Shown here piece after piece: positions 8,800 through 18,227 of a stretch of DNA of 64,000 nt. The DNA is from Pseudomonas marvdashtae (GTDB taxonomy: Bacteria; Pseudomonadota; Gammaproteobacteria; Pseudomonadales; Pseudomonadaceae). The DNA lies in NCBI RefSeq assembly GCF_014268655.2, contig NZ_JABWQX020000004.1:75330-139329 (forward strand), in the 5' to 3' direction. Each line of letters starts with the position of its first letter. The stretch's first letter is position 1. The translations under genes were made by a program, and so were the position numbers. The notes under the pieces were generated by a model. That model had not been told where the DNA came from. It worked only from the letters and a program-made list of their open reading frames with translations, and did not search any database.

Positions 8800-9654
8800 A
8801 TGCATGAGCATCCGCTACAACGCTTTTTCAGATCCTTGCGCGAGCGTCCGGTATTTGCCTGGGAGCGCTATCAGCAGCGCGATGTATTGGTGATCGATCA
8901 CCCGTTGTGCCAGGCGGTGTTCAGTCGCCAGGGTGCGCAGTTGTTGCACTTTCAGCCGCGCGGCCAGAAACCCTGGCTGTGGTGCGCGGCCAAGTGGCCA
9001 CAAGTCGGCGCCATACGGGGTGGCGTCCCGGTGTGCTGGCCTTGGTATGGCCGTCACCCGAGCGAAAATGCCTGGCCGTCCCATGGTTGGGCGCGTCTGA
9101 TCGACTGGAAGCTGCTGGAGAGCAGCAGCGATCACGATGGCGTGCACTTGCACTGGCAGTTGCAGCTGTGCGACTGGCAAGTCGATCTGTATGCCGACTT
9201 GGGCGAGGGCATGGAGCTGCGCTTGAGCACCGAGCATCACGACAGCCTGCCTTGCCAGTTGAGCCAAGCCTTGCATGCCTATTGGCGTATTGGTGACGTC
9301 GGCGAGGTAGCGCTGTCTGGGCTCGAAGGCGCGCACGGTTACGACCAGTTGAACCGTGCGGTTTGCCAACAGGAAGGCGAGTTGCGGGTCGACGGTGGCT
9401 GTCAGCGGGTGTTCCAGCATGAGGGAGAATTGCAACTCAAGGATCACGCCTGGCAGCGCGAGTTGTGCATCGATACCGGTGATAGCGCCGACACGGTGGT
9501 GTGGCACCCCGGTGCCAGGCCATTGCTGGGGGTGAGCTGGGATGAAGTCAGTGAGTTCGTTTGCGTCGAAGCGGCCAGTGGCGGCACCGAGAGCCTATGC
9601 CTGGCACCCGGGGAGCAGGCGCATTTGAGTTTGCAGGCGCGGGCGGGAGTTTAG
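8800..9654 (+). CDS. D-hexose-6-phosphate mutarotase (YeaD-type aldose 1-epimerase)
   Basis: Cytoplasmic protein of 284 aa that speeds alpha/beta anomer exchange of glucose-6-phosphate, supplying the form used by Zwf. Family marks: GGVPVCWPWYG, HGWAR (first catalytic His), HAYWRIGDV (second His) and VVWHPG; a catalytic Glu is expected in the C-terminal region VSEFVCVEAA. It lies between oprB and hexR, convergent with hexR, which fits a role in glucose-6-phosphate metabolism. It has its own upstream region after the REPIN. Confidence 0.85.
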   Translation: MHEHPLQRFFRSLRERPVFAWERYQQRDVLVIDHPLCQAVFSRQGAQLLHFQPRGQKPWLWCAAKWPQVGAIRGGVPVCWPWYGRHPSENAWPSHGWARLIDWKLLESSSDHDGVHLHWQLQLCDWQVDLYADLGEGMELRLSTEHHDSLPCQLSQALHAYWRIGDVGEVALSGLEGAHGYDQLNRAVCQQEGELRVDGGCQRVFQHEGELQLKDHAWQRELCIDTGDSADTVVWHPGARPLLGVSWDEVSEFVCVEAASGGTESLCLAPGEQAHLSLQARAGV

Positions 9655-9700
9655 CTCTGGATGACCTTTCCCACGCTCTGCCTGAGAAAGGTCAGGATGG

Positions 9701-10570
9701 TCAATTGAACTCATCCCCCACCGGATACCGGCTGGCGTTCAGGCTTTCCTTGATCTTGCGCAGGTGCGGCTGGAAATCCACGCCTCGGCGCAAGGTCATG
9801 CCGGTGGCCAGCACGTCCAGTACGGTGAGTTGGATGATGCGCGAAGTCATAGGCATGTAGATATCGGTGTCTTCCGGCAGCGGAATGTTCAGGCTCAAGG
9901 TGCTCGCCTTGGCCAACGGCGAGCCCTCGGCGGTCAGGCCGAGCACCGAAGCGCCGTTCTCTCGGGCGATGCGTGCTACTTCCACCAACTCGCGGGTACG
10001 CCCGGTGTAGGAGATGATCACGAACAGCTCACCGGTATGCGCCACCGACGCGATCATGCGCTGCATCAGCACATCGGCGTGGGCGGTCACCGCCAGGTTG
10101 AAGCGAAAAAATTTGTGCTGGGCATCCAGCGCCACGGGGGCCGAGGCGCCGAGGCCGAAGAAGTGGATCTGGCGGGCCTGGATCAGCAGATCCACCGCGC
10201 GGCTGATCAAATTGGGATCAAGGGCCTGGCAGGCGCTGTCCAATGAGGCAATGGCACTGCCGAAGATTTTCCGGGTGTAGGCTTCGGGGTTGTCATCGGC
10301 TTCGACGGCGCGGCTGACGTACGCCGCGCCGCTGGCCAGGCTCTGGGCCAGTTGCAGTTTGAGTTCCGGGTAGCCGCTGACACCGAACGAGCGGCAGAAG
10401 CGGTTGACGGTCGGCTCGCTGACCGAAGCCGCCTGGGCGAGGGCGGCGATGCTGAAGCGGGTAGCCTGCTGTGGGTTGAGCAGGATTACTTCGGCCACCT
10501 TGCGTTCGGCCTTGTTCAGGTCTTCCAGGCGACTCTGGATTTGCTCCAGTAGATTTCGCACGCGGTCCAT
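9701..10570 (-). CDS. hexR: HexR, RpiR-family repressor of glucose catabolism
   Basis: Transcription repressor of 289 aa. The N-terminal RpiR-type helix-turn-helix ([23 protein letters not shown], near residues 40-63) binds DNA; the C-terminal SIS sugar-phosphate domain (from about residue 125, with [18 protein letters not shown] and the SYTGRTRE loop) senses 2-keto-3-deoxy-6-phosphogluconate. In P. putida HexR represses zwf-pgl-eda, edd and gap-1. It is divergent from zwf and the intergenic region carries a matching palindrome at 10677. Confidence 0.94.
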   Translation of the reverse strand: MDRVRNLLEQIQSRLEDLNKAERKVAEVILLNPQQATRFSIAALAQAASVSEPTVNRFCRSFGVSGYPELKLQLAQSLASGAAYVSRAVEADDNPEAYTRKIFGSAIASLDSACQALDPNLISRAVDLLIQARQIHFFGLGASAPVALDAQHKFFRFNLAVTAHADVLMQRMIASVAHTGELFVIISYTGRTRELVEVARIARENGASVLGLTAEGSPLAKASTLSLNIPLPEDTDIYMPMTSRIIQLTVLDVLATGMTLRRGVDFQPHLRKIKESLNASRYPVGDEFN

Positions 10571-10676
10571 ACAAGATTCCTAAAGAGACGGGTCTTTGAT
10601 ACGACCCTTTGCGGTGGCCTATCCTACTGATGGCTCCGACGGACCACCACTCGGAATCGGTATTTTTGGAAAATGT

Positions 10677-10692
10677 TGTGGTTATTACTACA
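10677..10692. promoter_or_regulatory. HexR operator in the hexR-zwf intergenic region
   Basis: TGTGGTTATTACTACA is an imperfect palindrome (6 of 8 half-site bases match), sitting about 65 bp before zwf. Read with the preceding T it begins TTGT, as in HexR sites published for P. putida. It could control zwf and hexR together. Confidence 0.72.
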
Positions 10693-10744
10693 TTTTTCCT
10701 TGAGTGATACCTTAAAAAAAGGTATTTGTAGCTTAACTTGATAA

Positions 10745-10752
10745 AAGAACAA
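10745..10752 (+). promoter_or_regulatory. A-rich Hfq/Crc-type motif before zwf
   Basis: AAGAACAA, matching AANAANAA, ends 5 nt before the zwf ATG; no separate Shine-Dalgarno sequence is evident, so a protein bound here would cover the initiation site. Confidence 0.42.
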
Positions 10753-10757
10753 ACATC

Positions 10758-12230
10758 ATGCATTCGATTACGGTTGAACCGTGCACTTTTGCCTTGTTCG
10801 GCGCGCTGGGCGACCTGGCGTTGCGCAAGCTGTTTCCTGCCCTTTATCAGCTCGATGGCGCCGGCCTGCTGCACGAGGACACGCGAATCTTCGCGCTGGC
10901 CCGTGAACCCGGCAGCGAGCAGCAGCACTTGGCATTCATCACCACGGAGCTGCGCCGTTATGTTGGCGATAAAGACCTCGACGAAGCCGTGATCGAACGC
11001 TTCCTGGGGCGGTTGACTTACCTGCATGTGGATTTTCTCAAGGCCGACGACTACGTCGCGCTCGCTGAGCAGGTCGGCCAGACCCCACAACAGGTCATCG
11101 CCTATTTCGCCACCCCGGCGGCGGTCTACGGTGCTATCTGCGAAAACCTGGCGAAAGTCGGCTTGAGCGAAAACACCCGCGTCGTGCTGGAAAAACCCAT
11201 CGGCTCGGACCTGGAATCGTCGCGCAAGGTCAACGACGCCGTGGCGCAATTCTTCCCGGAAAACCGCACCTATCGTATCGACCATTACCTGGGCAAAGAG
11301 ACGGTCCAGAACCTGATCGCGCTGCGGTTCGCCAACAGCCTGTTCGAAACCCAGTGGAACCAGAATTACATTTCCCACGTGGAAATCACGGTGGCCGAGA
11401 AGGTCGGTATCGAAGGCCGTTGGGGTTATTTCGACAAGGCCGGCCAGCTGCGCGACATGATCCAGAATCACCTGCTCCAGTTGCTGTGCCTGATCGCCAT
11501 GGACCCGCCGGCCGACCTGTCCGCTGACAGCATCCGTGACGAGAAGGTCAAGGTGCTCAAGGCACTGGCGCCGATCAGTCCGGAAGGCTTGACCACCCAA
11601 GTGGTGCGCGGCCAGTACATTGCCGGCCACAGCGAGGGCAAGGCGGTCCCGGGTTACCTGGAAGAACCCAATTCCAATACCCAGAGCGACACCGAGACGT
11701 TCGTCGCCCTGCGCGCCGACATCCGTAATTGGCGTTGGGCTGGGGTGCCGTTTTACCTGCGCACCGGCAAGCGCATGCCGCAGAAGCTGTCGCAGATTGT
11801 CATCCACTTCAAGGAACCGTCCCACTACATCTTCGCCCCCGAGCAGCGCCTGCAGATCAGCAACAAGCTGATCATCCGCCTGCAACCGGACGAGGGGATT
11901 TCCTTGCGGGTGATGACCAAGGAGCAAGGCCTGGACAAGGGCATGCAATTGCGCAGCGGTCCATTGCAACTCAACTTCTCCGACACCTATCGCAGCGCAC
12001 GGATTCCCGATGCCTACGAGCGGTTGTTGCTGGAAGTCATGAACGGCAATCAGAACCTGTTTGTCCGTAAAGATGAAATTGAAGCCGCGTGGACGTGGTG
12101 TGACCAGTTGATCGCCGGATGGAAGAAGTCTGGCGATGCGCCCAAGCCGTATGCCGCTGGGTCATGGGGGCCGATGAGCTCCATTGCACTGATCACGCGG
12201 GATGGGAGGTCATGGTATGGCGATATCTGA
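10758..12230 (+). CDS. zwf: Glucose-6-phosphate 1-dehydrogenase
   Basis: Oxidises glucose-6-phosphate to 6-phosphogluconolactone with NAD(P)+ in the cytoplasm, first step of the Entner-Doudoroff and pentose phosphate routes. The protein (490 aa, normal length) has the N-terminal dinucleotide motif [11 protein letters not shown] and the active-site signature RIDHYLGKE with Asp175, His176 and Lys180. It overlaps pgl by 14 bp and starts a zwf-pgl-eda operon controlled by HexR. Confidence 0.96.
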   Translation: MHSITVEPCTFALFGALGDLALRKLFPALYQLDGAGLLHEDTRIFALAREPGSEQQHLAFITTELRRYVGDKDLDEAVIERFLGRLTYLHVDFLKADDYVALAEQVGQTPQQVIAYFATPAAVYGAICENLAKVGLSENTRVVLEKPIGSDLESSRKVNDAVAQFFPENRTYRIDHYLGKETVQNLIALRFANSLFETQWNQNYISHVEITVAEKVGIEGRWGYFDKAGQLRDMIQNHLLQLLCLIAMDPPADLSADSIRDEKVKVLKALAPISPEGLTTQVVRGQYIAGHSEGKAVPGYLEEPNSNTQSDTETFVALRADIRNWRWAGVPFYLRTGKRMPQKLSQIVIHFKEPSHYIFAPEQRLQISNKLIIRLQPDEGISLRVMTKEQGLDKGMQLRSGPLQLNFSDTYRSARIPDAYERLLLEVMNGNQNLFVRKDEIEAAWTWCDQLIAGWKKSGDAPKPYAAGSWGPMSSIALITRDGRSWYGDI

Positions 12231-12930
12231 ATTGAAACTGCCCCAGGGCGTCACTGCCCTGGCGTTCAAGAGCCCGGTGCTGTTGGCTGAAAGCCTGGCG
12301 CTGAACGTTGCCGAGCAACTGCGTGCCGCGATCGACGGCAATGGCACGGCGACCCTGGTGGTCTCGGGCGGTCGCAGCCCGGTGGCGTTTTTCCAGCACC
12401 TGTCCAAGCAAGCGCTGGATTGGTCGAAAGTGGTGGTGAGCCTGGCGGACGAGCGCTGGGTGCCGGTTGAACATGCCGACAGCAATGCCGGCCTGCTCAA
12501 GCGGTATCTGCTCCAGGGCGCGGCGGCCAAGGCGCAATTCCTGAGCCTGTACAACGCCAGCGCGAACCTGGAAGCGGCGGCCGAACAGGCCGATCGCCTG
12601 CTGGCCGAGTTGCCGCCTATCGACGTGCTGGTGTTGGGCATGGGCGATGACGGGCACACCGCCTCGTTGTTCCCCGACAGCCCGAACCTGGCCAAGGCCC
12701 TGGACGAACAAGGACCTCGCCGTTGCTGGCCGATGCTCGCACCGACCGTGCCGCACCAGCGCCTGACCATGAGTCGCGCCTTGCTGGCTTCGGCGAAACA
12801 CAAGGTGCTGGCGATTTCCGGTCAATCGAAATTGACCACCCTGAGCGCCGCGGTGGCCGGTGACGACGTCGCCGCAATGCCGATCCGCGCGTTTCTGCAA
12901 CCTACGTTAGAGATTTACTGGTGCCCATGA
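12217..12930 (+). CDS. pgl: 6-phosphogluconolactonase
   Basis: Hydrolyses 6-phosphogluconolactone to 6-phosphogluconate. The protein (237 aa) has the DevB/NagB-like fold marks [20 protein letters not shown] and [14 protein letters not shown]. Start ATG at 12217 follows GGGAGG at a suitable distance and lies inside the end of zwf, pointing to translational coupling. Confidence 0.95.
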   Translation: MAISELKLPQGVTALAFKSPVLLAESLALNVAEQLRAAIDGNGTATLVVSGGRSPVAFFQHLSKQALDWSKVVVSLADERWVPVEHADSNAGLLKRYLLQGAAAKAQFLSLYNASANLEAAAEQADRLLAELPPIDVLVLGMGDDGHTASLFPDSPNLAKALDEQGPRRCWPMLAPTVPHQRLTMSRALLASAKHKVLAISGQSKLTTLSAAVAGDDVAAMPIRAFLQPTLEIYWCP

Positions 12931-12947
12931 ACCAAGGATCAGCCGCT

Positions 12948-13613
12948 ATGAAAAACCCATCTCCTACCGTTTCCATGGCGGACAAAGTGACGCTGATCGA
13001 CAGCCTCTGCGCCAAGGCGCGGATCCTGCCGGTGATAACCATCGCCCGTGAACAAGACATCCTGCCATTGGCCGATGCCTTGGCCGCCGGTGGCCTGACG
13101 GCACTGGAAGTGACCTTGCGTTCGCAGTACGGCCTCAAGGCCATCCAGGTGTTGCGCGAGCAGCGCCCGGAGTTGGTGACTGGCGCTGGCACGGTGCTCG
13201 ACCGCCATATGCTTGCTGCCGCTGAGGCGGCCGGTTCGCAATTCATCGTGACCCCGGGCATCACCCGGGATTTGCTGGAAGCGAGCGTCCAGAGCCCGAT
13301 CCCATTGTTGCCGGGGATCAGTAACGCCTCGGGCATCATGGAAGGCTACGGCTTGGGCTATCGCCGCTTCAAGTTGTTCCCGGCCGAAGTCAGCGGCGGC
13401 GTTGCCGCTATCAAGGCCTTGGGCGGACCGTTTGGCGAAGTGAAATTCTGCCCGACCGGCGGCGTGAGCCCGGCCAACATCAAAAGCTACATGGCGTTGA
13501 AAAACGTGATGTGCGTGGGCGGCAGTTGGATGCTCGATCCGGAGTGGATCAAGAACGGCGACTGGGGCCGTATCCAGGAATGCACCGCCGAGGCGCTGGC
13601 GTTGCTGGACTGA
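12948..13613 (+). CDS. eda: KDPG aldolase
   Basis: 2-keto-3-deoxy-6-phosphogluconate aldolase (221 aa): splits KDPG into pyruvate and glyceraldehyde-3-phosphate, the last Entner-Doudoroff step. The Schiff-base lysine is Lys142 in RRFKLFPAE, and TALEVTLRS supplies the catalytic Glu and Arg; VTPG and PTGGV loops bind the substrate. The ATG at 12948 follows AAGGA; an in-frame ATG at 12927 overlapping the pgl stop is possible but has no ribosome-binding site. Last gene of the operon, closed by the terminator at 13651. Confidence 0.95.
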   Translation: MKNPSPTVSMADKVTLIDSLCAKARILPVITIAREQDILPLADALAAGGLTALEVTLRSQYGLKAIQVLREQRPELVTGAGTVLDRHMLAAAEAAGSQFIVTPGITRDLLEASVQSPIPLLPGISNASGIMEGYGLGYRRFKLFPAEVSGGVAAIKALGGPFGEVKFCPTGGVSPANIKSYMALKNVMCVGGSWMLDPEWIKNGDWGRIQECTAEALALLD

Positions 13614-13650
13614 TTGTTTACCGAACTTCGTTGGGTGTTCTACGGCTTTA

Positions 13651-13682
13651 CGGTGCGCTTGGTCGGCGCGCCGTTTTTTTTT
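13651..13682 (+). terminator. Rho-independent terminator of zwf-pgl-eda
   Basis: CGGTGCGC/GCGCGCCG stem with one G-U pair (13651-13673) followed by nine T residues. Confidence 0.88.
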
Positions 13683-13701
13683 GCCTGTATTTTCGCCACA
13701 A

Positions 13702-14889
13702 CTAGATTCGGCTCAGGTCGGTCAGCGCTCGGGTCAAACGCTCGATATCACGGCCCAAGGTAATCAACCCCGGCGTAATGCGAATGCACGGCCCAACGCT
13801 GGTCTTGCGCACCACGGTAAAAATCCCATAGTCGTCGAGCAGTCGATCGGCCATGGCCTGCTGGTCATTTTGGGCGGTAAACCGCATCGAGGTGATGCCG
13901 CAATAAAGACGACGGTCGTCCGGCGTCATGACTTCGATGCCAGGCACATTGCGCACCGCGCTCACCCACATATCCCGCAAGTAGCACAGCCGTGCACCTT
14001 TGGCTGATGCGCCACCCAACGCACGGTGTTCTTCAAACACCAGTGGCAGCGTCAGCAGGGCCGGGATGTTGGGCGTGCTGTGTGGCGTGCGTGAGCGTAT
14101 GTCGGTGGCGGGATAGGTGGCTTCGTCCATGTCCGGGTCGATGTCGGCCAGCCGCTGCGGCGCGATATAGAGAAAGCCCAGGGCCAAGGGGCCGCCAATC
14201 CACTTTTGCAAGTTGAACCCGGCGAATTGAATACCGAGTTTCTTCAAGTCGAATTCGATCTGACCCAAGGCGTGGGCGCCATCAAGAATGATGTCGACAT
14301 CGAATTCCCGAGCCGCCGCGGCAATGGCCTGGACCGGCATCACCAAGCCGGTCAGGTGGTTGACATAGGTCAGTGGCATCAACTTGAGGCGGGGATAACG
14401 AATGAAGGTTTCTCGATACGTGCCGACCAGGCTGTCGAAACTGGCGGGGTGCGGGTGGACCAGCTCAACGACCTCTGCCCCGCGTTGGCGGGCCAGCCAG
14501 CGCATCGCACTCTTGACCGACTCGTATTCGACATCGCTTATCAAGACCTGGTCGCCAGGCTTGAGACCGTTGTAATTACGAATCAGCGTTTGCAAGGCGT
14601 CCACGGCGCTGGTGGCCAGCGCCACGGTAGACGGGGGGACATGGATCAGTTTCGCCACTTGTAGACGAATCGCCTCGCCATGTTCCCGATCAAAATGCTG
14701 GCGCACGTACAACGAGTTGCCGCGGTTGACGAATTCGATGTTGCGTTGGTACTCCTCGACCACGGTGCGCGACATCCGCCCGAAGTAGCCATTTTCAAGA
14801 TTGAGCGGCCCGCCGGCATCGACATCGTACCGATCGACAAAGGTTTCCCAGAAGCGTTCATCGTGGGCGCGTAGCGTATTTTCGGGCAT
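13702..14889 (-). CDS. Class V aminotransferase (isopenicillin N epimerase-like)
   Basis: PLP-dependent enzyme of 395 aa. PLP lysine is probably Lys229 in NLQKWIGGPLALGF, with the usual DGAHALGQIEF aspartate upstream. Closest known groups are cysteine desulfurase-like and isopenicillin N epimerase-like proteins; the substrate is not evident. ATG at 14889 is taken; a TTG at 14904 would add five residues. The gene is convergent with eda and followed upstream by the DUF3820 gene on the same strand, without obvious functional link. Confidence 0.78.
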   Translation of the reverse strand: MPENTLRAHDERFWETFVDRYDVDAGGPLNLENGYFGRMSRTVVEEYQRNIEFVNRGNSLYVRQHFDREHGEAIRLQVAKLIHVPPSTVALATSAVDALQTLIRNYNGLKPGDQVLISDVEYESVKSAMRWLARQRGAEVVELVHPHPASFDSLVGTYRETFIRYPRLKLMPLTYVNHLTGLVMPVQAIAAAAREFDVDIILDGAHALGQIEFDLKKLGIQFAGFNLQKWIGGPLALGFLYIAPQRLADIDPDMDEATYPATDIRSRTPHSTPNIPALLTLPLVFEEHRALGGASAKGARLCYLRDMWVSAVRNVPGIEVMTPDDRRLYCGITSMRFTAQNDQQAMADRLLDDYGIFTVVRKTSVGPCIRITPGLITLGRDIERLTRALTDLSRI

Positions 14890-14917
14890 GGCGGGCTCAA
14901 TCAATCAATGGCAGCGG

Positions 14918-15154
14918 TCAGTGGCGAGGTTTAGGCAAGCCATGTTTAGCCCGCAGTGGGTCCAGCAGGTCTGACAAACCGTTGTGGTCGATCTCCTGCA
15001 TCAGTGCCAGCAAACCGCCCAGTTCCCCCTTGGGGAAACCCTCCCGGGCGAACCAGTTCAAGTACTGGCCCGGCAGGTCGGCAAGGATTCGACCCTTGTA
15101 TTTACCGAAGGGCATTTGGCGCGTTACCAGCAGTTCGAGTTTTTCCGGATTCAT
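14918..15154 (-). CDS. DUF3820 family small protein
   Basis: Protein of 78 aa with the DUF3820 mark QMPFGKYKGRILADLP and LNWFAREGFPKGELG, which marks a family of compact cytoplasmic proteins of unknown role, sometimes likened to nuclease accessory parts. ATG at 15154 is preferred because the conserved region starts right after it; further upstream codons lack similarity to the family. Confidence 0.8.
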   Translation of the reverse strand: MNPEKLELLVTRQMPFGKYKGRILADLPGQYLNWFAREGFPKGELGGLLALMQEIDHNGLSDLLDPLRAKHGLPKPRH

Positions 15155-15359
15155 GGCAATTGTCTTGTTCAGGACCATCGGCAAAATACAGGCATTCTGC
15201 ATGCAGGCCAAATGACAGATCATGCAAATAACGCGGATACAGATTCTTTGTTCGTATATAACTCATTGAATTTAAATGTATTTTTCTACAAGCAAAGGCT
15301 GGCACGACCGATGCAATATTCCTTGCAGGTTTTTATTCACCAAGCAAAGGAACTGAAAA

Positions 15360-15827
15360 ATGACTGACATCAATAAAGAATCCATCTCTGTCTTGAACGA
15401 CCTGATCGAGACCAGCAAGGATGGCCAGGAAGGATTCAAGACCTGCGCTGAAGACATCAAGCATCCAGAACTCAAGGCGCTGTTCGTCAAGCGCGCTGCC
15501 GATTGCGCGACCGCAGCGGCCGAGCTGCAAGCCGCTGTTCGTTCCCTGGGTGGTGATCCGGAAACGTCTACCAGCGTTGCCGGTGATCTGCATCGTCGCT
15601 GGGTGGACGTGAAAGCCATGTTCACTGGCAAGGACGAAGAAGCGGTGCTCAACGAAGCCGAACGCGGCGAGGATCACGCACTGACGGCCTACAAGGAAGC
15701 CATCGAGAAGATCAACAAGCACAACCTGGTGGGCATTCGTGATCTGGTGGAACGCCAGTACCACGGCGTGCAACGCAACCATGACCAAGTCAAGGCCCTG
15801 CGTAACCAGGCGCGTGCCCAGAGCTAA
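15360..15827 (+). CDS. PA2169/DUF2383 four-helix-bundle protein
   Basis: Protein of 155 aa, fully helical and ferritin-like, of the DUF2383/PA2169 family. Candidate metal- or helix-packing Glu/His residues are spaced along the helices (LIETSKDGQEGFKTCAED, NEAERGEDHALTAYKEA, VERQYHGVQRNHDQVKALR). Family members are often induced in stress or biofilm; a storage or metal role is only suspected. It starts after GCAAAGGAACTGAAAA and ends at its own terminator at 15851. Confidence 0.85.
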   Translation: MTDINKESISVLNDLIETSKDGQEGFKTCAEDIKHPELKALFVKRAADCATAAAELQAAVRSLGGDPETSTSVAGDLHRRWVDVKAMFTGKDEEAVLNEAERGEDHALTAYKEAIEKINKHNLVGIRDLVERQYHGVQRNHDQVKALRNQARAQS

Positions 15828-15850
15828 ACACGCTGTCAACGCCGATAAGA

Positions 15851-15876
15851 ACGCCAGCCTGCCTGGCGTTTTTTTA
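15851..15876 (+). terminator. Rho-independent terminator of the DUF2383 gene
   Basis: ACGCCAG/CTGGCGT stem with a 5-nt loop followed by seven T residues. Confidence 0.88.
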
Positions 15877-15911
15877 TGGGAGGCGATCAGCGGAAATACG
15901 CGCAATATTGT

Positions 15912-15962
15912 TTGTCGAATTCGTCAACAAACAACTCTGGACTCAGTTAGATAGCTAGCTAA
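15912..15962. promoter_or_regulatory. Twin palindromes before the efflux operon
   Basis: Two near-perfect 16-bp palindromes: TTGTCGAATTCGTCAA (15912-15927) and TTAGATAGCTAGCTAA (15947-15962), centres 35 bp apart. The second resembles the SlyA/MarR site TTAGCAAGCTAA; in E. coli the homologous ydhIJK operon lies beside slyA. No regulator gene is adjacent here. Confidence 0.5.
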
Positions 15963-16023
15963 TAATTGCATCACTTCTAACGCAATCTATTGTTACAACG
16001 TCCTCAGAAAAAGAGTTTTCCGC

Positions 16024-18024
16024 GTGCCCATCACCTTCCAGGCCCTGTTCGCTCCCGACCGCCTCGCTGTGCAGTTCGCCATCAAAACCGTCCTCGGTGG
16101 TGGCCTGGCGCTGTGGCTGGCGTTGCGCTGGGGTTTGGAGCAGCCGTCCTGGGCTTTGATGACGGCGTTCATCGTCGCCCAGCCGCTGTCCGGAATGGTA
16201 GTGCAAAAGGGCTTGGCGCGGTTGGTCGGGACTTTGGTGGGAACGATCATGTCGGTCGTGTTCATGGGGCTATTTGCCCAGGCACCGTGGTTGTTTTTGC
16301 TGGCGCTGGCGTTGTGGCTCGGCGTGTGCACAGCCTGTTCGACGCTGTTGCGCAGCGCCTGGTCGTATTCTTTCGTGCTGGCCGGCTACACGGTGGCGAT
16401 CATCGCCTTGCCGGCCATTTCCCATCCGCTTGGCGTGTTCGATCAGGCCGTGGCCCGTTGCACCGAGATCAGCCTGGGCATCACCTGCGCCACGGCCGCC
16501 AGTGCGTTGCTCTGGCCGTTGCGGGTCGAACGGCAACTGGCGGATCAGGCTCGCGCTGCCTGGCAGAGCGGCATGCAGGCGGCCCGTGCGACATTGGCCG
16601 GCGATGCCCAGGCCCGCAAAGGTTTGCTGGAGATTCTTGGCAAGATCGTCGCGGTGGACGCCCAGCGTGAACACGCTTGGTTCGAAGGCAGCCTGGGTCG
16701 CCAGCGCGCCCGGGCCATCAGCGGTTTGAGCCAGAAGTTGTTGATGCTGCTGCGTATAGCCCGTTCGGTGCGTCGGCAGTGGAAACAGCTTGAGCCAGCG
16801 GAAGCTGAAGTGCTCCAGCCCTGGATGACGGAGGTGCAGCAGGCCTTGGACGCGGACAGCGCGACGCTACAGGCGTTGCGCCCCCGGGTTCTGGACGCGT
16901 CTCACGATCCACGCATCAGCTCGGCGCAAAGTTACTGCCTGGCTCGTTTGGCCTTGTTGCTCGACACTGCCCTGGCCGCTTGCGCTGCGCTGTCGGCAGT
17001 GCAGGAGGGCAGGGAGGCGGCGGACCCGCCGCGAACCCTGGCGCCGCACCGGGATGTGTCCTTGGCCATGGTATTCGGCGCCCGTAGCGCCTTGGCGTTC
17101 CTGACGGTGTCGTGTTTCTGGTTGGCGACGGCCTGGCCCGCCGCGTCGGGTGCACTGCTGCTCACCTGCGTGGTCTGCAGCCTGTTCGCCAGTCGCGAAA
17201 ATGGCGCGCAGATCGGCATGAGCTTTTTGCGCGGCATTCTGTTGGCGGTGCCGACAGCGTTTGTGATCGGTGAAATCCTCCTGCCGCAATGGAGCAGTTT
17301 CGCGATGCTTTGCATGGCCATGGGCGTGCCGTTGTTCTTCGGGGCGCTGGGCATGGCCAAGCCGCCGCTCTACGCCACGGCCACTTCGTTCTGCCTGCAC
17401 TTTGTGGTGTTGGTGTCGCCGCTCAACGCCATGAAATATGACGTCTCGACTTTCTTCAATAACGCCCAGGCCATAATGATTGGCGTAGGTGCGGCGGTGT
17501 TGGCGTTCAAGCTGTTGATTCTGCGCAACCCGGCCTGGCACAGCCGTCGGCTGCTGGCCGCGACGCTGGACGATCTGGTGCGCCTGACCCATCGCAACCT
17601 GCGCGGGGCCGAGAGCTGGTTCGGCGGACGCATGGCCGACCGTTTGTTGCAACTGGCGCGGCATTATCCCGAACTGCCGGTGCCGGCGCGCAGTCGTTGG
17701 GATGACGGTTTGTTGGGCCTGGACATTGGCGATGAGTTGCTGCACCTGCGCTTGAGCCTGGCCGTCGCCCAAGTGCCCGAGGCCCCGGCCCAGCGCCGCT
17801 ATTTCGAAACCCTGGAGCAGGCGCTGGAACGCGGTCCGTCCGGCGGCCAGGCCGAGGCATTGGCCCAGGCGAGCGACGAGTATCTGCAGGTGCTGTCGCA
17901 GCAGCCCTCCAGCGATGCGCTGAAGTTGGCGCAAGGCGCGGTCGTGCAGTTGCAGAACAGCTGGCGCGCCTGGTGCCGTCAGCACGAATCTCAGCGTGGG
18001 GAGCATAGCCATGGGCTTGCGTGA
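16024..18024 (+). CDS. FUSC/AaeB-like aromatic-acid efflux protein
   Basis: Inner-membrane protein of 666 aa in the FUSC (fusaric acid resistance / AaeB) family. Two blocks of membrane spans (about residues 15-165 and 350-500) each followed by a cytoplasmic helical domain form the family architecture. It starts with GTG at 16024, giving MPITFQALFAPDRLAVQFAIK. It works with a DUF1656 protein and an HlyD-type adaptor encoded next, which together export hydroxybenzoate- or fusarate-like weak acids. The DUF1656 gene overlaps its end by 14 bp. Confidence 0.86.
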   Translation: MPITFQALFAPDRLAVQFAIKTVLGGGLALWLALRWGLEQPSWALMTAFIVAQPLSGMVVQKGLARLVGTLVGTIMSVVFMGLFAQAPWLFLLALALWLGVCTACSTLLRSAWSYSFVLAGYTVAIIALPAISHPLGVFDQAVARCTEISLGITCATAASALLWPLRVERQLADQARAAWQSGMQAARATLAGDAQARKGLLEILGKIVAVDAQREHAWFEGSLGRQRARAISGLSQKLLMLLRIARSVRRQWKQLEPAEAEVLQPWMTEVQQALDADSATLQALRPRVLDASHDPRISSAQSYCLARLALLLDTALAACAALSAVQEGREAADPPRTLAPHRDVSLAMVFGARSALAFLTVSCFWLATAWPAASGALLLTCVVCSLFASRENGAQIGMSFLRGILLAVPTAFVIGEILLPQWSSFAMLCMAMGVPLFFGALGMAKPPLYATATSFCLHFVVLVSPLNAMKYDVSTFFNNAQAIMIGVGAAVLAFKLLILRNPAWHSRRLLAATLDDLVRLTHRNLRGAESWFGGRMADRLLQLARHYPELPVPARSRWDDGLLGLDIGDELLHLRLSLAVAQVPEAPAQRRYFETLEQALERGPSGGQAEALAQASDEYLQVLSQQPSSDALKLAQGAVVQLQNSWRAWCRQHESQRGEHSHGLA

Positions 18025-18217
18025 GTGGTCGATCGGCGGGGTCTTGCTCAGCCCGTTCCTGATTTATGTGGTGCTGGCCTTGCTGGTGACGGGGGCGCTG
18101 CGCCTGTTGCTCAGCCTGGTGCCGGCCGGGCGCTGGATCTGGCATGAGGCGTTGTTCGACTGCGCCCTGTATGTCTGTGTCCTGACTGTCATTACCCTGG
18201 TCCTCGGACCGTTATAA
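18011..18217 (+). CDS. DUF1656 small membrane protein (AaeX/YdhI-type)
   Basis: Inner-membrane protein of 68 aa with two hydrophobic segments (PFLIYVVLALLVTGALRLLL and the C-terminal CALYVCVLTVITLVL). This family regularly sits between FUSC and HlyD genes in aromatic-acid pumps (AaeX in E. coli). Its start is inside the FUSC gene and its stop overlaps the Shine-Dalgarno of the HlyD gene. Confidence 0.86.
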   Translation: MGLREWSIGGVLLSPFLIYVVLALLVTGALRLLLSLVPAGRWIWHEALFDCALYVCVLTVITLVLGPL

Positions 18218-18227
18218 GGAGTTGAAC

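Noticed and set aside
7210..8811. Minus-strand ORF of 533 codons over oprB
   Set aside because: Antisense to a certain porin gene, crosses the terminator and REPIN; no family resemblance.
10293..11969. Minus-strand ORF of 558 codons over zwf and hexR
   Set aside because: Crosses the divergent promoter region and runs antisense to zwf and out of frame with hexR.
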